Shown: piece after piece, positions 52,888 to 61,779 of the stretch
How positions within the stretch are numbered: position 1 is the stretch's first letter
How the letters are laid out: every line of letters begins with the position of its first letter
The notes under the pieces: generated by a model
The model's input: the letters and a program-made list of their open reading frames with translations, nothing else
The model's database searches: none
Told to the model about the DNA's origin: nothing
Source of the DNA: Algibacter sp. L1A34
Lineage (GTDB): Bacteria; Bacteroidota; Bacteroidia; Flavobacteriales; Flavobacteriaceae
Assembly: GCF_009796805.1 (NCBI RefSeq)
Contig: NZ_CP047029.1
Span: forward strand, 1,105,501-1,169,500
Reading direction: 5' to 3'
DNA: 64,000 nt
Program-made: the position numbers and the translations under genes

Positions 52888-52990
52888 TTGAAAATATTTG
52901 GTTTTAATACTCTAAAAGTATAAAAATAAAAATCTCTATCGATTAAAAAAAAGGAGTTGACACTTAATATAAACCATAAAATTTAACAAC

Positions 52991-53908
52991 CTACTTAACC
53001 GGTATATAAAAATCAACAATAGCCTTGCCTTCCGGATGTTCTCGCATATCATTTTGATAGATTTCAAAAGGATTAGCATCTGCTTTTTTATAACCATTAT
53101 CATGCATCCAAATAAAAAGGCTACTCCACGATTTTTCAAATTCTAGAGAAGTGACCTCAAAACTACCTACAATATACTTTCCAGCCTTTGTAGTTGTTTT
53201 ATGGATATCATCTTCAACTAAAACCTCATTTTTAGTTAATACTGAAACACTCATACGGACCTTATCGGCATCCGTAATTTTAAAACTATCGTGAAATATT
53301 CTCGCTAATCGCGTTTCGGGTTGTTGCATTAATCCCTTTGGTATCGCCCATTTTATAATACGCTCAAAAGCTTTATCTATATTCTCGACACCAATATGAG
53401 TTACACTAGCAAAATGTAATTCTGGCAACTCTTTAATTTCAATTTTTGCATTCATTTTAATCCAATTTAAATGGTTATTAATGTTGCAAAAATAAGCTTC
53501 AAGCATAAAGTCTTCTTGTCCTTTCTTGCTTTCAACTATACCTATCTTGCTAAATTTATGGGGATGCTTTTTTCTAAATTCTGAAGGACTAACGCTATAA
53601 AATTTCTTAAAGGCTCGAGTAAAAGCAGAGTTACTACTAAAACCACTTTGTAAAGCTAACTCGTTAATATTACAATTCTTTTTATGAATTAATCCTTCCG
53701 AGGCTTTTTCCAAACGCTTTCTATTAATATAAGCATTTAGAGTTTCTCCAATTATAATTTTAAAAATACGATGAAAATGAAAAGGAGAAAATAAAGCAAT
53801 TCTAGAAACGTTTTCTAAAGATAGCTTATCGGAAGCTAAATGCAAATCAATATACTTTAAAGCCGTGTTAACGCGTTTTATGTAATCTTTATCATGATTT
53901 TGTAGCAT
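52991..53908 (-). CDS. AraC-family regulator with GyrI-like effector domain
   Basis: A 305-residue regulator with the AraC DNA-binding domain at the N-terminus (about 8-115, with F-S-P-F-H-F-H-R-I-F-K and C-N-I-N-E-L-A-L-Q-S-G-F-S-S-N-S-A-F-T). A GyrI-like small-molecule-binding domain (about 150-305, with F-E-I-Y-Q-N-D near the end) follows. This is the layout of Rob-like and BmrR-like regulators. It follows the gene at 53912 by 3 bp, so the two are cotranscribed. The gap 52888-52990 holds nothing I can support. Confidence 0.9.
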   Translation of the reverse strand: MLQNHDKDYIKRVNTALKYIDLHLASDKLSLENVSRIALFSPFHFHRIFKIIIGETLNAYINRKRLEKASEGLIHKKNCNINELALQSGFSSNSAFTRAFKKFYSVSPSEFRKKHPHKFSKIGIVESKKGQEDFMLEAYFCNINNHLNWIKMNAKIEIKELPELHFASVTHIGVENIDKAFERIIKWAIPKGLMQQPETRLARIFHDSFKITDADKVRMSVSVLTKNEVLVEDDIHKTTTKAGKYIVGSFEVTSLEFEKSWSSLFIWMHDNGYKKADANPFEIYQNDMREHPEGKAIVDFYIPVK

Positions 53909-53911
53909 CGC

Positions 53912-54250
53912 TTAAATTTCTTCTAAAACAGAAGTACCTTTAGATAGATTACCCGAAGTCCATTGCCATTTTTCATGCAATCTAATTTTTCCATTTAACA
54001 TTATTTCGGGAGTGGAGTTGCAAATTCCAGTCATTAACTCTCCATTTGCATTAATTTGATGATAGCGCATATTGATACTTCCATCATTTTCAACCAAACC
54101 AATTAAGTGTCCAGAAATAATAGAACTATCGCGATAAGCACAAGTTATAATGGAGCCCTCTTGTTTATATCCAAAAACAGCTGAAGATGAAACTTCACTG
54201 TTTTTGGACATTGAAACAGGTTTAAATTTTTTATTGTTGTAGTTAATCAA
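53912..54250 (-). CDS. Small beta-rich protein cotranscribed with the GyrI-type regulator
   Basis: A 112-residue cytoplasmic protein of repeated beta-strands with the motif S-I-I-S-G-H-L-I-G-L-V-E-N-D-G-S-I-N-M-R-Y-H-Q. I know this type in Bacteroidota, where it is sometimes labelled as an N-acetylglutamate synthase, a label that its size does not support. It precedes the AraC/GyrI gene by 3 bp. A role as a small-molecule-binding accessory is possible. No catalytic residues can be named. Confidence 0.75.
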   Translation of the reverse strand: MINYNNKKFKPVSMSKNSEVSSSAVFGYKQEGSIITCAYRDSSIISGHLIGLVENDGSINMRYHQINANGELMTGICNSTPEIMLNGKIRLHEKWQWTSGNLSKGTSVLEEI

Positions 54251-54262
54251 CTAAAAAGAAGA

Positions 54263-55261
54263 TTATTTTATAATTGCAGGTTGAACCCATTTAAATTCAA
54301 AAGAATTTTCAGGTACTTTCATACGCTCAGCAACACGGGTCATTCTAGACGGTAATTTCATAAGGTAATCTCTCGCCTTCTCAGCCTCGTCATTAAGGTT
54401 GGTTATTTTATCAATTTCCCAACGCTTAGTTAGTTTCTCTAAAATATCGATATAATCTAGTGAAGTATAAACCCCAATACGTTGTGCTGTATTAGAAAAC
54501 TCTTCGAAAGCCGAACCAATTTTCCCGCCAGTTTCACGTAAAAAGTGAGCAGGCATGGTTATTTTTTGCTTCATCATGTAGTGAAAAGCCATCATCATTT
54601 GGTTTGGATCCACTTCAAAAATACGTTCTACAAATTCAGAATAAGCATGGTGATGTCTCATCTCGTCACCAGCAATAATCTTACACATTTTAGATAAACG
54701 CTTGTTACCAAAATCCTTAGCTATTTTAGCCACACGGTTATGCGAAACATAAGTCGCTAACTCTTGGAAACTTGTATAAACAAAGTTTTTATAAGGATCT
54801 CTATCAGTTCCAATATCAAAACCATCTGCAATTAAATGCTGCGTTGTTACTTCAATTTCGCGCATATTTACACGACCAGAAAGGTATAAGTATTTGTTAA
54901 GCACATCACCATGGCGATTTTCTTCACCCGTCCATTGGCTCACCCATTTAGACCAGCCATTTTTACCATTAACTTGATCTACACCTTCAACGTCCATTAA
55001 CCAAGACTCGTAAGTTGGTAACGCTTCTTCAGTAATCATATCACCTACTAAAACTACCCAAAAATCGTAAGGTAACTCTTTGGCCAATTCTCTAATTTCT
55101 CTAACTTCTTCAAAAAATTCTTCATCCTTACCTTCTGTATTTGGTAAAAAGTCGGTAGGTTGCCAAATTTTTTCAATGGGAATTAAATACTTTTCCACTA
55201 AGGCATCAATATCCTTTTCCAAAAAGTTCATTACTTCAATTCGCTTGTTTTTTAACGCCAT
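54263..55261 (-). CDS. Acyl-ACP desaturase
   Basis: A 332-residue ferritin-like diiron desaturase that introduces a double bond into acyl chains on acyl carrier protein. The two iron-binding helices include W-T-G-E-E-N-R-H-G-D (E-x-x-H near residue 113-116) and A-G-D-E-M-R-H-H near 204. The first Glu ligand lies in the preceding helix. Length and motif spacing match the plant-type acyl-ACP desaturase family. The gene follows plsC by 12 bp on the same strand, giving a two-gene unit for membrane lipid synthesis. Confidence 0.93.
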   Translation of the reverse strand: MALKNKRIEVMNFLEKDIDALVEKYLIPIEKIWQPTDFLPNTEGKDEEFFEEVREIRELAKELPYDFWVVLVGDMITEEALPTYESWLMDVEGVDQVNGKNGWSKWVSQWTGEENRHGDVLNKYLYLSGRVNMREIEVTTQHLIADGFDIGTDRDPYKNFVYTSFQELATYVSHNRVAKIAKDFGNKRLSKMCKIIAGDEMRHHHAYSEFVERIFEVDPNQMMMAFHYMMKQKITMPAHFLRETGGKIGSAFEEFSNTAQRIGVYTSLDYIDILEKLTKRWEIDKITNLNDEAEKARDYLMKLPSRMTRVAERMKVPENSFEFKWVQPAIIK

Positions 55262-55273
55262 CAGGATGTGTTT

Positions 55274-56011
55274 TTAAAGTTTTATATGTTCTATAATAGT
55301 GGTTTCCACACTATTTATCAAATCTCGCTTATTAGCAAAGGTATTAATTTTTATAGGCTTATGCACGGTAAATTTTATATGCGTGCCCAAACCCATAGGG
55401 AATTTGCCATATCGCAACGTTTTCCAAGAGTTATTTATGGTGATTGGCACCACTAATGCCGAAGGGATTTTTTTTAATAAAATTTCCAAACCTTTTGTTT
55501 GAAATGGTTTTGGGTTCCCATCAACACTACGCGTACCTTCTGGAAAAATCACGGCTGCACGATTCGTTTTTTCAATATATTCACCAAATTTCATAATAGC
55601 AGGCAACGATTGTCTCGGGTTTTTACGGTCTATTAAACAAGAACCACCATGACGTAAATTATAAGATACACTTGGTATACCTCTACCTAACTCAATTTTA
55701 CTAATAAATTTAGGATGATGTTTACGCATATACCACATAAGCGGCGATATATCGTACATACTTTGGTGATTAGAAACAATAATTATAGGTTGATCTGTAG
55801 GAATATCATAAGGATTATCGAATGTAAACCGCGTACCCAATATATTTAAACAACGCATTAAACAAAACTGCAAGGCGTCCACACTTTTTTTAAGCGCTTC
55901 ATACCCAAAAACCCGATAGCAAAAAGCTTGGATAGGATGGAATATAACAATGGTTAGCAAAAACGCAAAGGCATATAAAATAGTTAACGGATAAGATATT
56001 AGTTTTACCAT
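55274..56011 (-). CDS. plsC: 1-acyl-sn-glycerol-3-phosphate acyltransferase (PlsC family)
   Basis: A 245-residue membrane-associated acyltransferase that makes phosphatidic acid. It has an N-terminal hydrophobic segment, the N-H-Q-S-M-Y-D catalytic H-x4-D motif near residue 82, and the F-P-E-G-T-R-S substrate-binding motif near 160. It is cotranscribed with the acyl-ACP desaturase. The promoter box reads TATTTTTG-AAGC-ATG on the minus strand, the same leaderless spacing as thiL and hflX. Confidence 0.93.
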   Translation of the reverse strand: MVKLISYPLTILYAFAFLLTIVIFHPIQAFCYRVFGYEALKKSVDALQFCLMRCLNILGTRFTFDNPYDIPTDQPIIIVSNHQSMYDISPLMWYMRKHHPKFISKIELGRGIPSVSYNLRHGGSCLIDRKNPRQSLPAIMKFGEYIEKTNRAAVIFPEGTRSVDGNPKPFQTKGLEILLKKIPSALVVPITINNSWKTLRYGKFPMGLGTHIKFTVHKPIKINTFANKRDLINSVETTIIEHIKL

Positions 56012-56015
56012 GCTT

Positions 56016-56023
56016 CAAAAATA
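56016..56023 (-). promoter_or_regulatory. -7 element TATTTTTG of plsC, four nt from the ATG
   Basis: An exact TAnnTTTG with an AAGC spacer before the ATG at 56011, implying a transcript that starts at or near the start codon. Confidence 0.55.
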
Positions 56024-56038
56024 AGTAAAAACTTAGTT

Positions 56039-56179
56039 TTAAAAAACAGCCACGCACTTGTTATTTTCGCAAATAATATGAGTTGGCGGATTTATCACTG
56101 AACAATCTGAAATAACATTCCATTTCTTATTAAAATCAGCTTCAGCTTCATTATGTTTTTTTAATAGATGTAAAAGCAT
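56039..56179 (-). pseudogene. Small ORF or gene remnant, 46 residues
   Basis: A frame between plsC and the bacilliredoxin gene. Its C-terminal half, D-C-S-V-I-N-P-P-T-H-I-I-C-E-N-N-K-C, with three cysteines, looks like the end of a folded cysteine-containing domain rather than random sequence. Upstream in frame the sequence runs into the terminator hairpin at 56201, so a longer protein is not possible now. I read it as either a small cysteine-rich protein or the remnant of a larger gene. Confidence 0.45.
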
Positions 56180-56200
56180 CCAAAGGAGTTGCGTGAATAA

Positions 56201-56230
56201 AAAAAACCTACGATTTATCGTAGGTTTTTT
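56201..56230. terminator. Terminator downstream of the bacilliredoxin gene
   Basis: A perfect 30-bp palindrome with arms AAAAAACCTACGAT and its complement. T runs lie on both sides; on the minus strand it ends transcription from the bacilliredoxin gene. Confidence 0.85.
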
Positions 56231-56325
56231 TTATAATATAAATCGCATCACTTTATTACAATCAAGTCTTAATTCTTGTTTCTTTCAGTGCAGCGATCTT
56301 AAATGTTTTATCGAAAAAAACTCGA

Positions 56326-56736
56326 CTAACAATTTGCGTTGTAAGCATCTGAAAGGTTTTCAGCAATTAACTCAGCTGGACGACCTTCAATATGGTGACG
56401 TTCTAACATATGTACTAATTCGCCATCTTTAAATAAAGCCATACAAGGTGAACTTGGAGGAAACGGAACCATAAATCCACGCGCCGCATCTACAGCCTCT
56501 TTATCAACACCTGCAAAAACCGTAGTAATATGGTCTGGGCGTTTTGCGTTTTGTAAACTCATTCTCGCACCTGGACGCGCATTAGCTGCTGCACAACCAC
56601 AAACCGAATTTACAACCACAAGCGTAGTTCCCGGTTTTGCAATAGCCGCCTTAACCGCCTCGGCAGTGTGTAATTCCTCAAAACCAACTTTGGTTAAATC
56701 CTCACGCATTGGTTTTACTAATTCTGCTGGATACAT
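56326..56736 (-). CDS. Bacilliredoxin, BrxA/BrxB family
   Basis: A 136-residue thioredoxin-like protein of the YphP/YqiW family, with the C-G-C motif (C46 and C48) in [14 protein letters not shown]. In organisms with bacillithiol it removes bacillithiol from oxidised proteins. The [11 protein letters not shown] and P-F-P-P-S-S-P segments are typical. It should be cytoplasmic. A -7 box lies 36 nt upstream. Confidence 0.93.
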   Translation of the reverse strand: MYPAELVKPMREDLTKVGFEELHTAEAVKAAIAKPGTTLVVVNSVCGCAAANARPGARMSLQNAKRPDHITTVFAGVDKEAVDAARGFMVPFPPSSPCMALFKDGELVHMLERHHIEGRPAELIAENLSDAYNANC

Positions 56737-56772
56737 ATCTTTTATTTTTTTATTTTATAATTAATCTCGATA

Positions 56773-56780
56773 CAAAGTTA
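56773..56780 (-). promoter_or_regulatory. -7 element TAACTTTG of the bacilliredoxin gene
   Basis: An exact TAnnTTTG on the minus strand, with a leader of 36 nt before the ATG at 56736. Confidence 0.55.
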
Positions 56781-56869
56781 ATCAAAAATCGTGCGATTTA
56801 AGACAACTGTCAGGTTTAAGTCGTTCATAACCATCAAAACCTGACAAATTTTCCCGTTTATTTATTTGG

Positions 56870-57022
56870 GCGTTCCCCTCCGGGTCAGGCTATCTGCTAT
56901 ATCTTTTTTAGTGCAAAATGATTTCCGCTTCATACTAGAACACAGTAAGAATCAAAAGTTTTAGCTAGAATTTAAACTATAGTAAAAGCACAAAAAAAGG
57001 ATGCCGCTTCTATCCTTAACGC
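56870..57022. repeat. Dispersed hairpin element, copy 3 (long variant, reverse orientation)
   Basis: A 153-bp element. The plus strand begins GCGTTCCCCTCCGGGTCAGG and ends TATCCTTAACGC, matching the ends of the other two copies. Inner arms CTTTTTTAGTGC and GCACAAAAAAAG can pair around an 80-bp insert absent from the others. It lies between divergent genes. Apart from this element and the two promoters the 400-bp gap 56737-57140 shows no gene. Confidence 0.65.
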
Positions 57023-57110
57023 ACATATCAGCAAAGTGATAGCATAAGTTAAAAGCATCACAAATTTGCCGATGCTGTAACAAAACCACAAAAAACTCAA
57101 CTAACAATAG

Positions 57111-57118
57111 TATATTTG
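57111..57118 (+). promoter_or_regulatory. -7 element TATATTTG of the TerB/DnaJ gene
   Basis: An exact TAnnTTTG, 22 nt before the ATG at 57141. Confidence 0.6.
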
Positions 57119-57140
57119 AAAATTAAAATAAATACAATAC

Positions 57141-57920
57141 ATGAATTTCTCAAAATGGATAGGCGCCTCTTTAGGCTGGTCGTTTGGCGGACCAATAGGC
57201 GCCATAATAGGCTTAGCATTAGGTAGCGTTATAGATGCCATGTCTGATGGAAAAGGAAGTCCTTTTTTAAAACAAGGACAACCTCAACAAGGTCAAAGAA
57301 CCACATATAGCACACGAACGCAACAGCGCCCACAAACCCAATCGGGCGATTTTGAAGTCAGTCTGCTTATTTTAGCATCCATAGTAATAAAAGCCGATGG
57401 CAAGCAAGACCAACGCGAACTCGATTTCGTGCGTCAGCAATTTGTTAATATGTACGGAAAAGAAAGAGCAAACTCTGCTTTTGCGCTTTTTAAAAACATT
57501 AACAAACAAAATAATATTTCTACACGCCAAGTGTGTTTACAAATAAAACAAATGATGGATCATCCATCGCGTTTGCAACTTATGCATTTCCTTTTCGGAA
57601 TAGCTAAAGCCGATGGTACTGTAACCGAAGACGAGGTAAAACAAATTTACACCATAGCCGGTTATTTAGGTATTAGCTCTCGCGATTACGAGAGTATAAA
57701 AGCCATGTTCTACAACAGCAGTGAAAATGCTTATAAAGTTTTAGAAATTACTAAAAGTGCTAGTGTAGACGAAATTAAAAAAGCCTACCGAAGCATGGCT
57801 AAAAAGTATCACCCAGATAAAGTAATCCATTTAGGAAAAGAACATCAAAAAGGTGCTGAAGAAAAATTTAGACAAGTGCAAGCTGCTTATGAGCAGATAC
57901 AGAAAGAGCGCAGATTTTAA
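57141..57920 (+). CDS. TerB-like and J-domain protein (DjlA-like co-chaperone)
   Basis: A 259-residue protein. The N-terminus is glycine-rich and hydrophobic ([17 protein letters not shown]) and could insert into or associate with the membrane, as in DjlA. A TerB-like helical domain (about 72-185, with K-A-D-G-K and K-A-D-G-T motifs) follows, then a C-terminal J domain with the essential H-P-D in K-Y-H-P-D-K. J domains stimulate Hsp70 ATPase activity. Domain order is that of DjlA-type co-chaperones. It is transcribed alone. Confidence 0.9.
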   Translation: MNFSKWIGASLGWSFGGPIGAIIGLALGSVIDAMSDGKGSPFLKQGQPQQGQRTTYSTRTQQRPQTQSGDFEVSLLILASIVIKADGKQDQRELDFVRQQFVNMYGKERANSAFALFKNINKQNNISTRQVCLQIKQMMDHPSRLQLMHFLFGIAKADGTVTEDEVKQIYTIAGYLGISSRDYESIKAMFYNSSENAYKVLEITKSASVDEIKKAYRSMAKKYHPDKVIHLGKEHQKGAEEKFRQVQAAYEQIQKERRF

Positions 57921-58117
57921 TTAAATTTGACTGATTTATACATATCATATTATTCAGGACTTATAATGATAACTATTTTGAAACTTTAATACATATTCAT
58001 ACTTAAAAACAAGTACTAGCAAGAAATATTTTATCCCAAACCCTTTTAAAACTTAAAATAAAACAAACCGTTAAATCCCTAACAAAAAACTAGCTACTCA
58101 GGTTGGTTTTTACTAGT

Positions 58118-58225
58118 TTATTTTATTAACCTAGGATCTCCAGTATTAATATCGAGCTGCCCATCCACTAACTTCCTTTTTAATAAAGAATTCCGTATAA
58201 TTTTAATAACAGAAAGTAAAGCCAT
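58118..58225 (-). CDS. Possible 35-residue ORF
   Basis: An ATG-started frame in the 350-bp gap between the TerB/DnaJ and DUF1501 genes. The peptide has a hydrophobic, basic N-terminal half and an acidic C-terminal end (V-D-G-Q-L-D-I-N-T-G-D-P-R-L-I-K) that looks protein-like. It could be a small protein or the end of a decayed gene. Nothing else in this gap was recognised. Confidence 0.3.
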   Translation of the reverse strand: MALLSVIKIIRNSLLKRKLVDGQLDINTGDPRLIK

Positions 58226-58271
58226 AAATAAAACTTAAAACACTTTCAGAATTGAAATAAGCAATAATAAA

Positions 58272-59462
58272 CTAAATAAACTCTAATTGATTAAACGATT
58301 TACCAAGAACCTTTTCATCATTAACATCGAGCCATTTATTCAAAACAGTGGCATAAATAGTACGGAAATCGATTTCAAATTTCAAATCACCATTATCATC
58401 CAAATTGCTTAAACTCGCCATATTATTATACAAACCTTGTTTTTTTAATTGACCACCGATAACAAATACATTGTTAGATGTACCATGGTCGGTACCCACA
58501 TTTGCATTTTGTTTTACACGACGACCAAATTCCGAAAAGGTTAAAATCAAAGTATCGTTAAAGGTGTTATTCATTTTTAAATCGTTTACAAAGGCTTCAA
58601 CACTTTCAGCATAAATATTTAACAATTTACTTTGTGCTCCCAACTGGTTTACGTGCGTATCAAAACCTCCCAAAGCACTATAAAATACTTTAGTATCCAG
58701 CCCAGAATTAATAAACTTTGCAGTAGTTTTTAACTGATTTGCAAAGTGATTTTGTGGGTATTCAGTTTTAGAAGAAAATGTTTTACTGGTTTCGTAAATA
58801 TATTTTGCAGACGATTCTGCCGAAATCATTGACTTGTACAAATAACCCAAATTATGCTCACTTAAATGTGCATCATCTTGATGTTTTATTACGTTTTTAA
58901 TATACGGGTCTTTAGATAAATTATACAGCGTTTTAGCATCTTGAGTCGCAATGGCATTCACATCCTCTCCTTTCATGGCAAGCGATAAGCTATCATTTAT
59001 TTCAATAGCACTGTACGGATGTTTACCATACTGATCTAGATAGCGACCAAGCCAACCACTTTGCGAGTATTTATCGGAGTCGGAGGCTGTTTGCCAAATA
59101 TCCATTGATCTAAAATGCGAACGAATTGGATTTGGATATCCCACATTGTTTATAATACACAAATTACCATTATCGTAAAGTTTTTTTAACGGCTTTAAAC
59201 TTTTATGTAAACCAACCTCATCATTTAATTCTAAAATCGCTCCCTTTTTTATCCCTAAACTTGGACGTGCTTTATAATACAAATCGTTTTGATATGGAAT
59301 TACCGTGTTTAATCCATCATTTCCTCCAGAAAGTTGAATAATTACCAAGCGCCTATACCCCAATTGGCTTTGCGCTACTTTCTCGAATGCTTTTACAAAA
59401 CTTGGCACAAAAAACAGACTACTTGCAAGCGACGATTGTTTTAAAAATTTTCTTCTATCCAT
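58272..59462 (-). CDS. DUF1501 protein with twin-arginine-type signal
   Basis: A 396-residue exported protein. I start at ATG 59462, where a twin-arginine signal (M-D-R-R-K-F-L-K-Q, then hydrophobic to A-F) begins; the longer reading from 59507 would bury it. The DUF1501 domain includes Q-L-S-G-G-N-D-G-L-N-T, F-S-E-F-G-R-R and D-H-G-T-S-N-N, the sulfatase-like metal-binding pattern of the family. Function is not established. It starts 2 bp after the stop of the DUF1800 gene; the two families are almost always paired. Confidence 0.92.
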   Translation of the reverse strand: MDRRKFLKQSSLASSLFFVPSFVKAFEKVAQSQLGYRRLVIIQLSGGNDGLNTVIPYQNDLYYKARPSLGIKKGAILELNDEVGLHKSLKPLKKLYDNGNLCIINNVGYPNPIRSHFRSMDIWQTASDSDKYSQSGWLGRYLDQYGKHPYSAIEINDSLSLAMKGEDVNAIATQDAKTLYNLSKDPYIKNVIKHQDDAHLSEHNLGYLYKSMISAESSAKYIYETSKTFSSKTEYPQNHFANQLKTTAKFINSGLDTKVFYSALGGFDTHVNQLGAQSKLLNIYAESVEAFVNDLKMNNTFNDTLILTFSEFGRRVKQNANVGTDHGTSNNVFVIGGQLKKQGLYNNMASLSNLDDNGDLKFEIDFRTIYATVLNKWLDVNDEKVLGKSFNQLEFI

Positions 59463-59464
59463 GA

Positions 59465-60853
59465 TTAACACATTTGATATTCGGGTAACGACATAAGTTG
59501 AATGCAATATTCTTGCTTTGAAACTTTGCTTAACGATTTTAGATATGTATTAGCATTTTCGTTAATTGTACATGCTAATAGGTAATTCTCTAAATCGGAA
59601 ATTTCTACATTACTAAAATGTCTATTGAAAATAGACCAATCAGCTTCCGTTTTAAAACGCTTTCCATGTTTCTTTTTAAAATTTTCTTTAGTTTCAACCA
59701 TAGCATCGTCAGTTCTACCAACCTTGGCTTTAGAAATATAAGCATCATTTAATATAAGCGAAGGCAGTTTTAACCGCAGTGTAATAGTGTTAGAATCTAT
59801 CCAAGTTCGCCCACCTTTCCAACCAGCGACATTAGGCGGATTCAATAATATTTGTCCCAATAATTTCTGAAGAACGAATAGCTGTTTCGATGATTTAAAA
59901 TTAACAGGAACAACAGTTTTTAAACCAACCAAAAGCTCTATAGGCGATTTAATTTTTGTACCCATATTTTCCTCGTCATAAAACCAACTAGAAAGCATTA
60001 GATACCGCATTAGATTTTCGATGTTGTAATCTTTATAAAACACATCGGCAAGCTCCTCTACATGATTTTTATTGATAGTATCATTAACAAAATAACTATA
60101 AATTTTACCACAAATAAATGTGGCGCATTCCTTTTTTTCGAGGATTAAATCGACAATATCATCACCAGTAAAATTCCCTATTTCCCCAAAAAATGTTTTA
60201 TCAGTTTCATCGTGTGTGCGATTTTTAAAAAGAAAGTCTCCTTTTAAGTTATGGCCATAACCAGTAAAGGCTTTAGCACTTTCTTGAATATCGTATTCGG
60301 TGTAATTCCCAACTCCTAATGTGAACAACTCCATGAGTTCTCGAGCAAAGTTCTCGTTAGGTTTTTGTTTTTTGTTTTGCTTGGTATTCAAGTATTTTGT
60401 CATGGCGGCTTCCTTAGAAATCGCTTTTACAAAATCTTTAAAATTTCCAAGAGCATGTTCGCGAAGTCGATTATGAAAGTTTTGAGTATAAACGTAATTA
60501 TTATCTTCACATACAAAATGATTCGCCCAAAAGAGTGTCATTTTTTCTCGTAGCATTTCATTAGAATTCACCAACCTTTCAACCCAAGCAACATTAAGTT
60601 CTTTTGTTTTCTGCCGACTTAACTTCTGAAATTTTTTAATATTTGCTTTCGTCTTTTCGTGTGTACCATTTAACAACTCATCGAGCTCAACTGTATCAAC
60701 TTTTAAAGGTGTTACTTTTTTTGATGCTTCGATGATGCCATCAACTATCTTTTTTTTATTCTTTTTTGAAAGCTTTTCGAGTTTGTTTGGAAGAATACCA
60801 AAACCAACACGCCAATACAAATGCTGAATATGATTACTTTTCATATAACTCAA
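59465..60853 (-). CDS. DUF1800 family protein
   Basis: A 462-residue mostly helical protein recognised as DUF1800. Features include H-L-Y-W-R-V-G-F-G near the N-terminus, M-T-L-F-W-A-N-H-F-V, F-A-R-E-L-M-E-L-F-T-L-G-V-G-N-Y and P-P-N-V-A-G-W-K-G-G. No signal peptide is obvious; export with its DUF1501 partner is possible. Function unknown. It heads the two-gene unit. The 310 bp upstream to 61165 hold only a terminator and no gene. Confidence 0.92.
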   Translation of the reverse strand: MSYMKSNHIQHLYWRVGFGILPNKLEKLSKKNKKKIVDGIIEASKKVTPLKVDTVELDELLNGTHEKTKANIKKFQKLSRQKTKELNVAWVERLVNSNEMLREKMTLFWANHFVCEDNNYVYTQNFHNRLREHALGNFKDFVKAISKEAAMTKYLNTKQNKKQKPNENFARELMELFTLGVGNYTEYDIQESAKAFTGYGHNLKGDFLFKNRTHDETDKTFFGEIGNFTGDDIVDLILEKKECATFICGKIYSYFVNDTINKNHVEELADVFYKDYNIENLMRYLMLSSWFYDEENMGTKIKSPIELLVGLKTVVPVNFKSSKQLFVLQKLLGQILLNPPNVAGWKGGRTWIDSNTITLRLKLPSLILNDAYISKAKVGRTDDAMVETKENFKKKHGKRFKTEADWSIFNRHFSNVEISDLENYLLACTINENANTYLKSLSKVSKQEYCIQLMSLPEYQMC

Positions 60854-61096
60854 TTTAAATTATTGTTTTAAAATTGAAAACAACGAATTTGTTATTACTT
60901 TGACTTGGATGAATTAAAAAAGTTTAAACATTTACATATTAAGATAATACAAGTCATATATATAAATGGTTCCGAAATCATTTATTAAAACACAAAACAA
61001 ACCACTTTATTATAGTATTTAAAAATAAAACATATTATTAAGCATTGTATGCAAGTCTTAACCAAGAAATATAGGTGCGTGAAAATTTCTTCTAAA

Positions 61097-61138
61097 AAAA
61101 AACGTTTATTCCGATAGCTATCGGAATAAACGTTTTTT
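61097..61138. terminator. Long perfect palindrome, terminator
   Basis: A 42-bp perfect palindrome centred on TAGCTA, with A and T runs at the edges. It lies 26 bp beyond the stop of the 61165 gene on its downstream side, so it ends the OmpA/HhH operon and can also act on the plus strand. Confidence 0.9.
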
Positions 61139-61164
61139 AACATTATAGTTTTAGACTTAAAGTA

Positions 61165-61767
61165 TTACTTACCGCCATCTAATTCATCTTGCCATTTTAA
61201 AAGCTCAGCCCATTTACCTTCAGAAGCTAACCCTGCTTGTTTTGGCCATGTACCTGGTTTATGAATTTTATAACGTTCGCCTCCTGAATCTAAGACGCTT
61301 TGGCATTTTTCAATACTACATTCTGATAATGCTTTCCATGTTTTAACATCATGATCATGAAATAATCCTTGAATTTTTGGTCCAATACCTTCAACAACCG
61401 TTAAATCGTTTTCTTTTATTTTTTTTCCAAAAACTGCTTTTGCTGCCGCGCCATCAAACACACTTAAAACAACAGGAGCTATTGCTGCTGCAGATAATGA
61501 TGAAGCTAACGACGCCTTAGTCGATTCTAAAGATGCCTTAGCAGAAGCTTCTGCAGAAACAGATGATGCTAATGAAGCTTTTGTTGTTTTTAAATCACCT
61601 TCTAAAGATACTTTACTCAATTTACAAGCATTTAAGTCTGCTTCAAGTTTCGCAATTCTTGTATTGCACTCGTCATGGTTTCCTCCGCCTAAAAGTTTAC
61701 CTAATAAGTAACCTAATATTGCGCAAATAGCACCTACTAATAATGGGATTAATATACACCAATTCAT
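61165..61767 (-). CDS. Membrane-anchored coiled-coil protein with helix-hairpin-helix end
   Basis: A 200-residue protein with an N-terminal membrane helix (about 4-24, glycine-rich), then an alanine- and serine-rich coiled coil (about 35-105) with repeats of A-S-L-E-S/A-S-L. The C-terminal domain (about 115-195) contains V-E-G-I-G-P-K-I, the helix-hairpin-helix motif seen in small DNA-binding or scaffold domains, and W-P-K-Q-A-G-L-A-S-E-G-K-W. Such a domain is known in Bacteroidota next to OmpA proteins. It lies 12 bp after the OmpA-family gene. Function unknown. Confidence 0.8.
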   Translation of the reverse strand: MNWCILIPLLVGAICAILGYLLGKLLGGGNHDECNTRIAKLEADLNACKLSKVSLEGDLKTTKASLASSVSAEASAKASLESTKASLASSLSAAAIAPVVLSVFDGAAAKAVFGKKIKENDLTVVEGIGPKIQGLFHDHDVKTWKALSECSIEKCQSVLDSGGERYKIHKPGTWPKQAGLASEGKWAELLKWQDELDGGK

Positions 61768-61779
61768 AATTTTATTTTT

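Noticed and set aside
52936-53139. A 67-codon frame overlapping the 3' end of the GyrI-type regulator gene
   Set aside because: It overlaps the regulator on the same strand in another frame and is explained by that gene.
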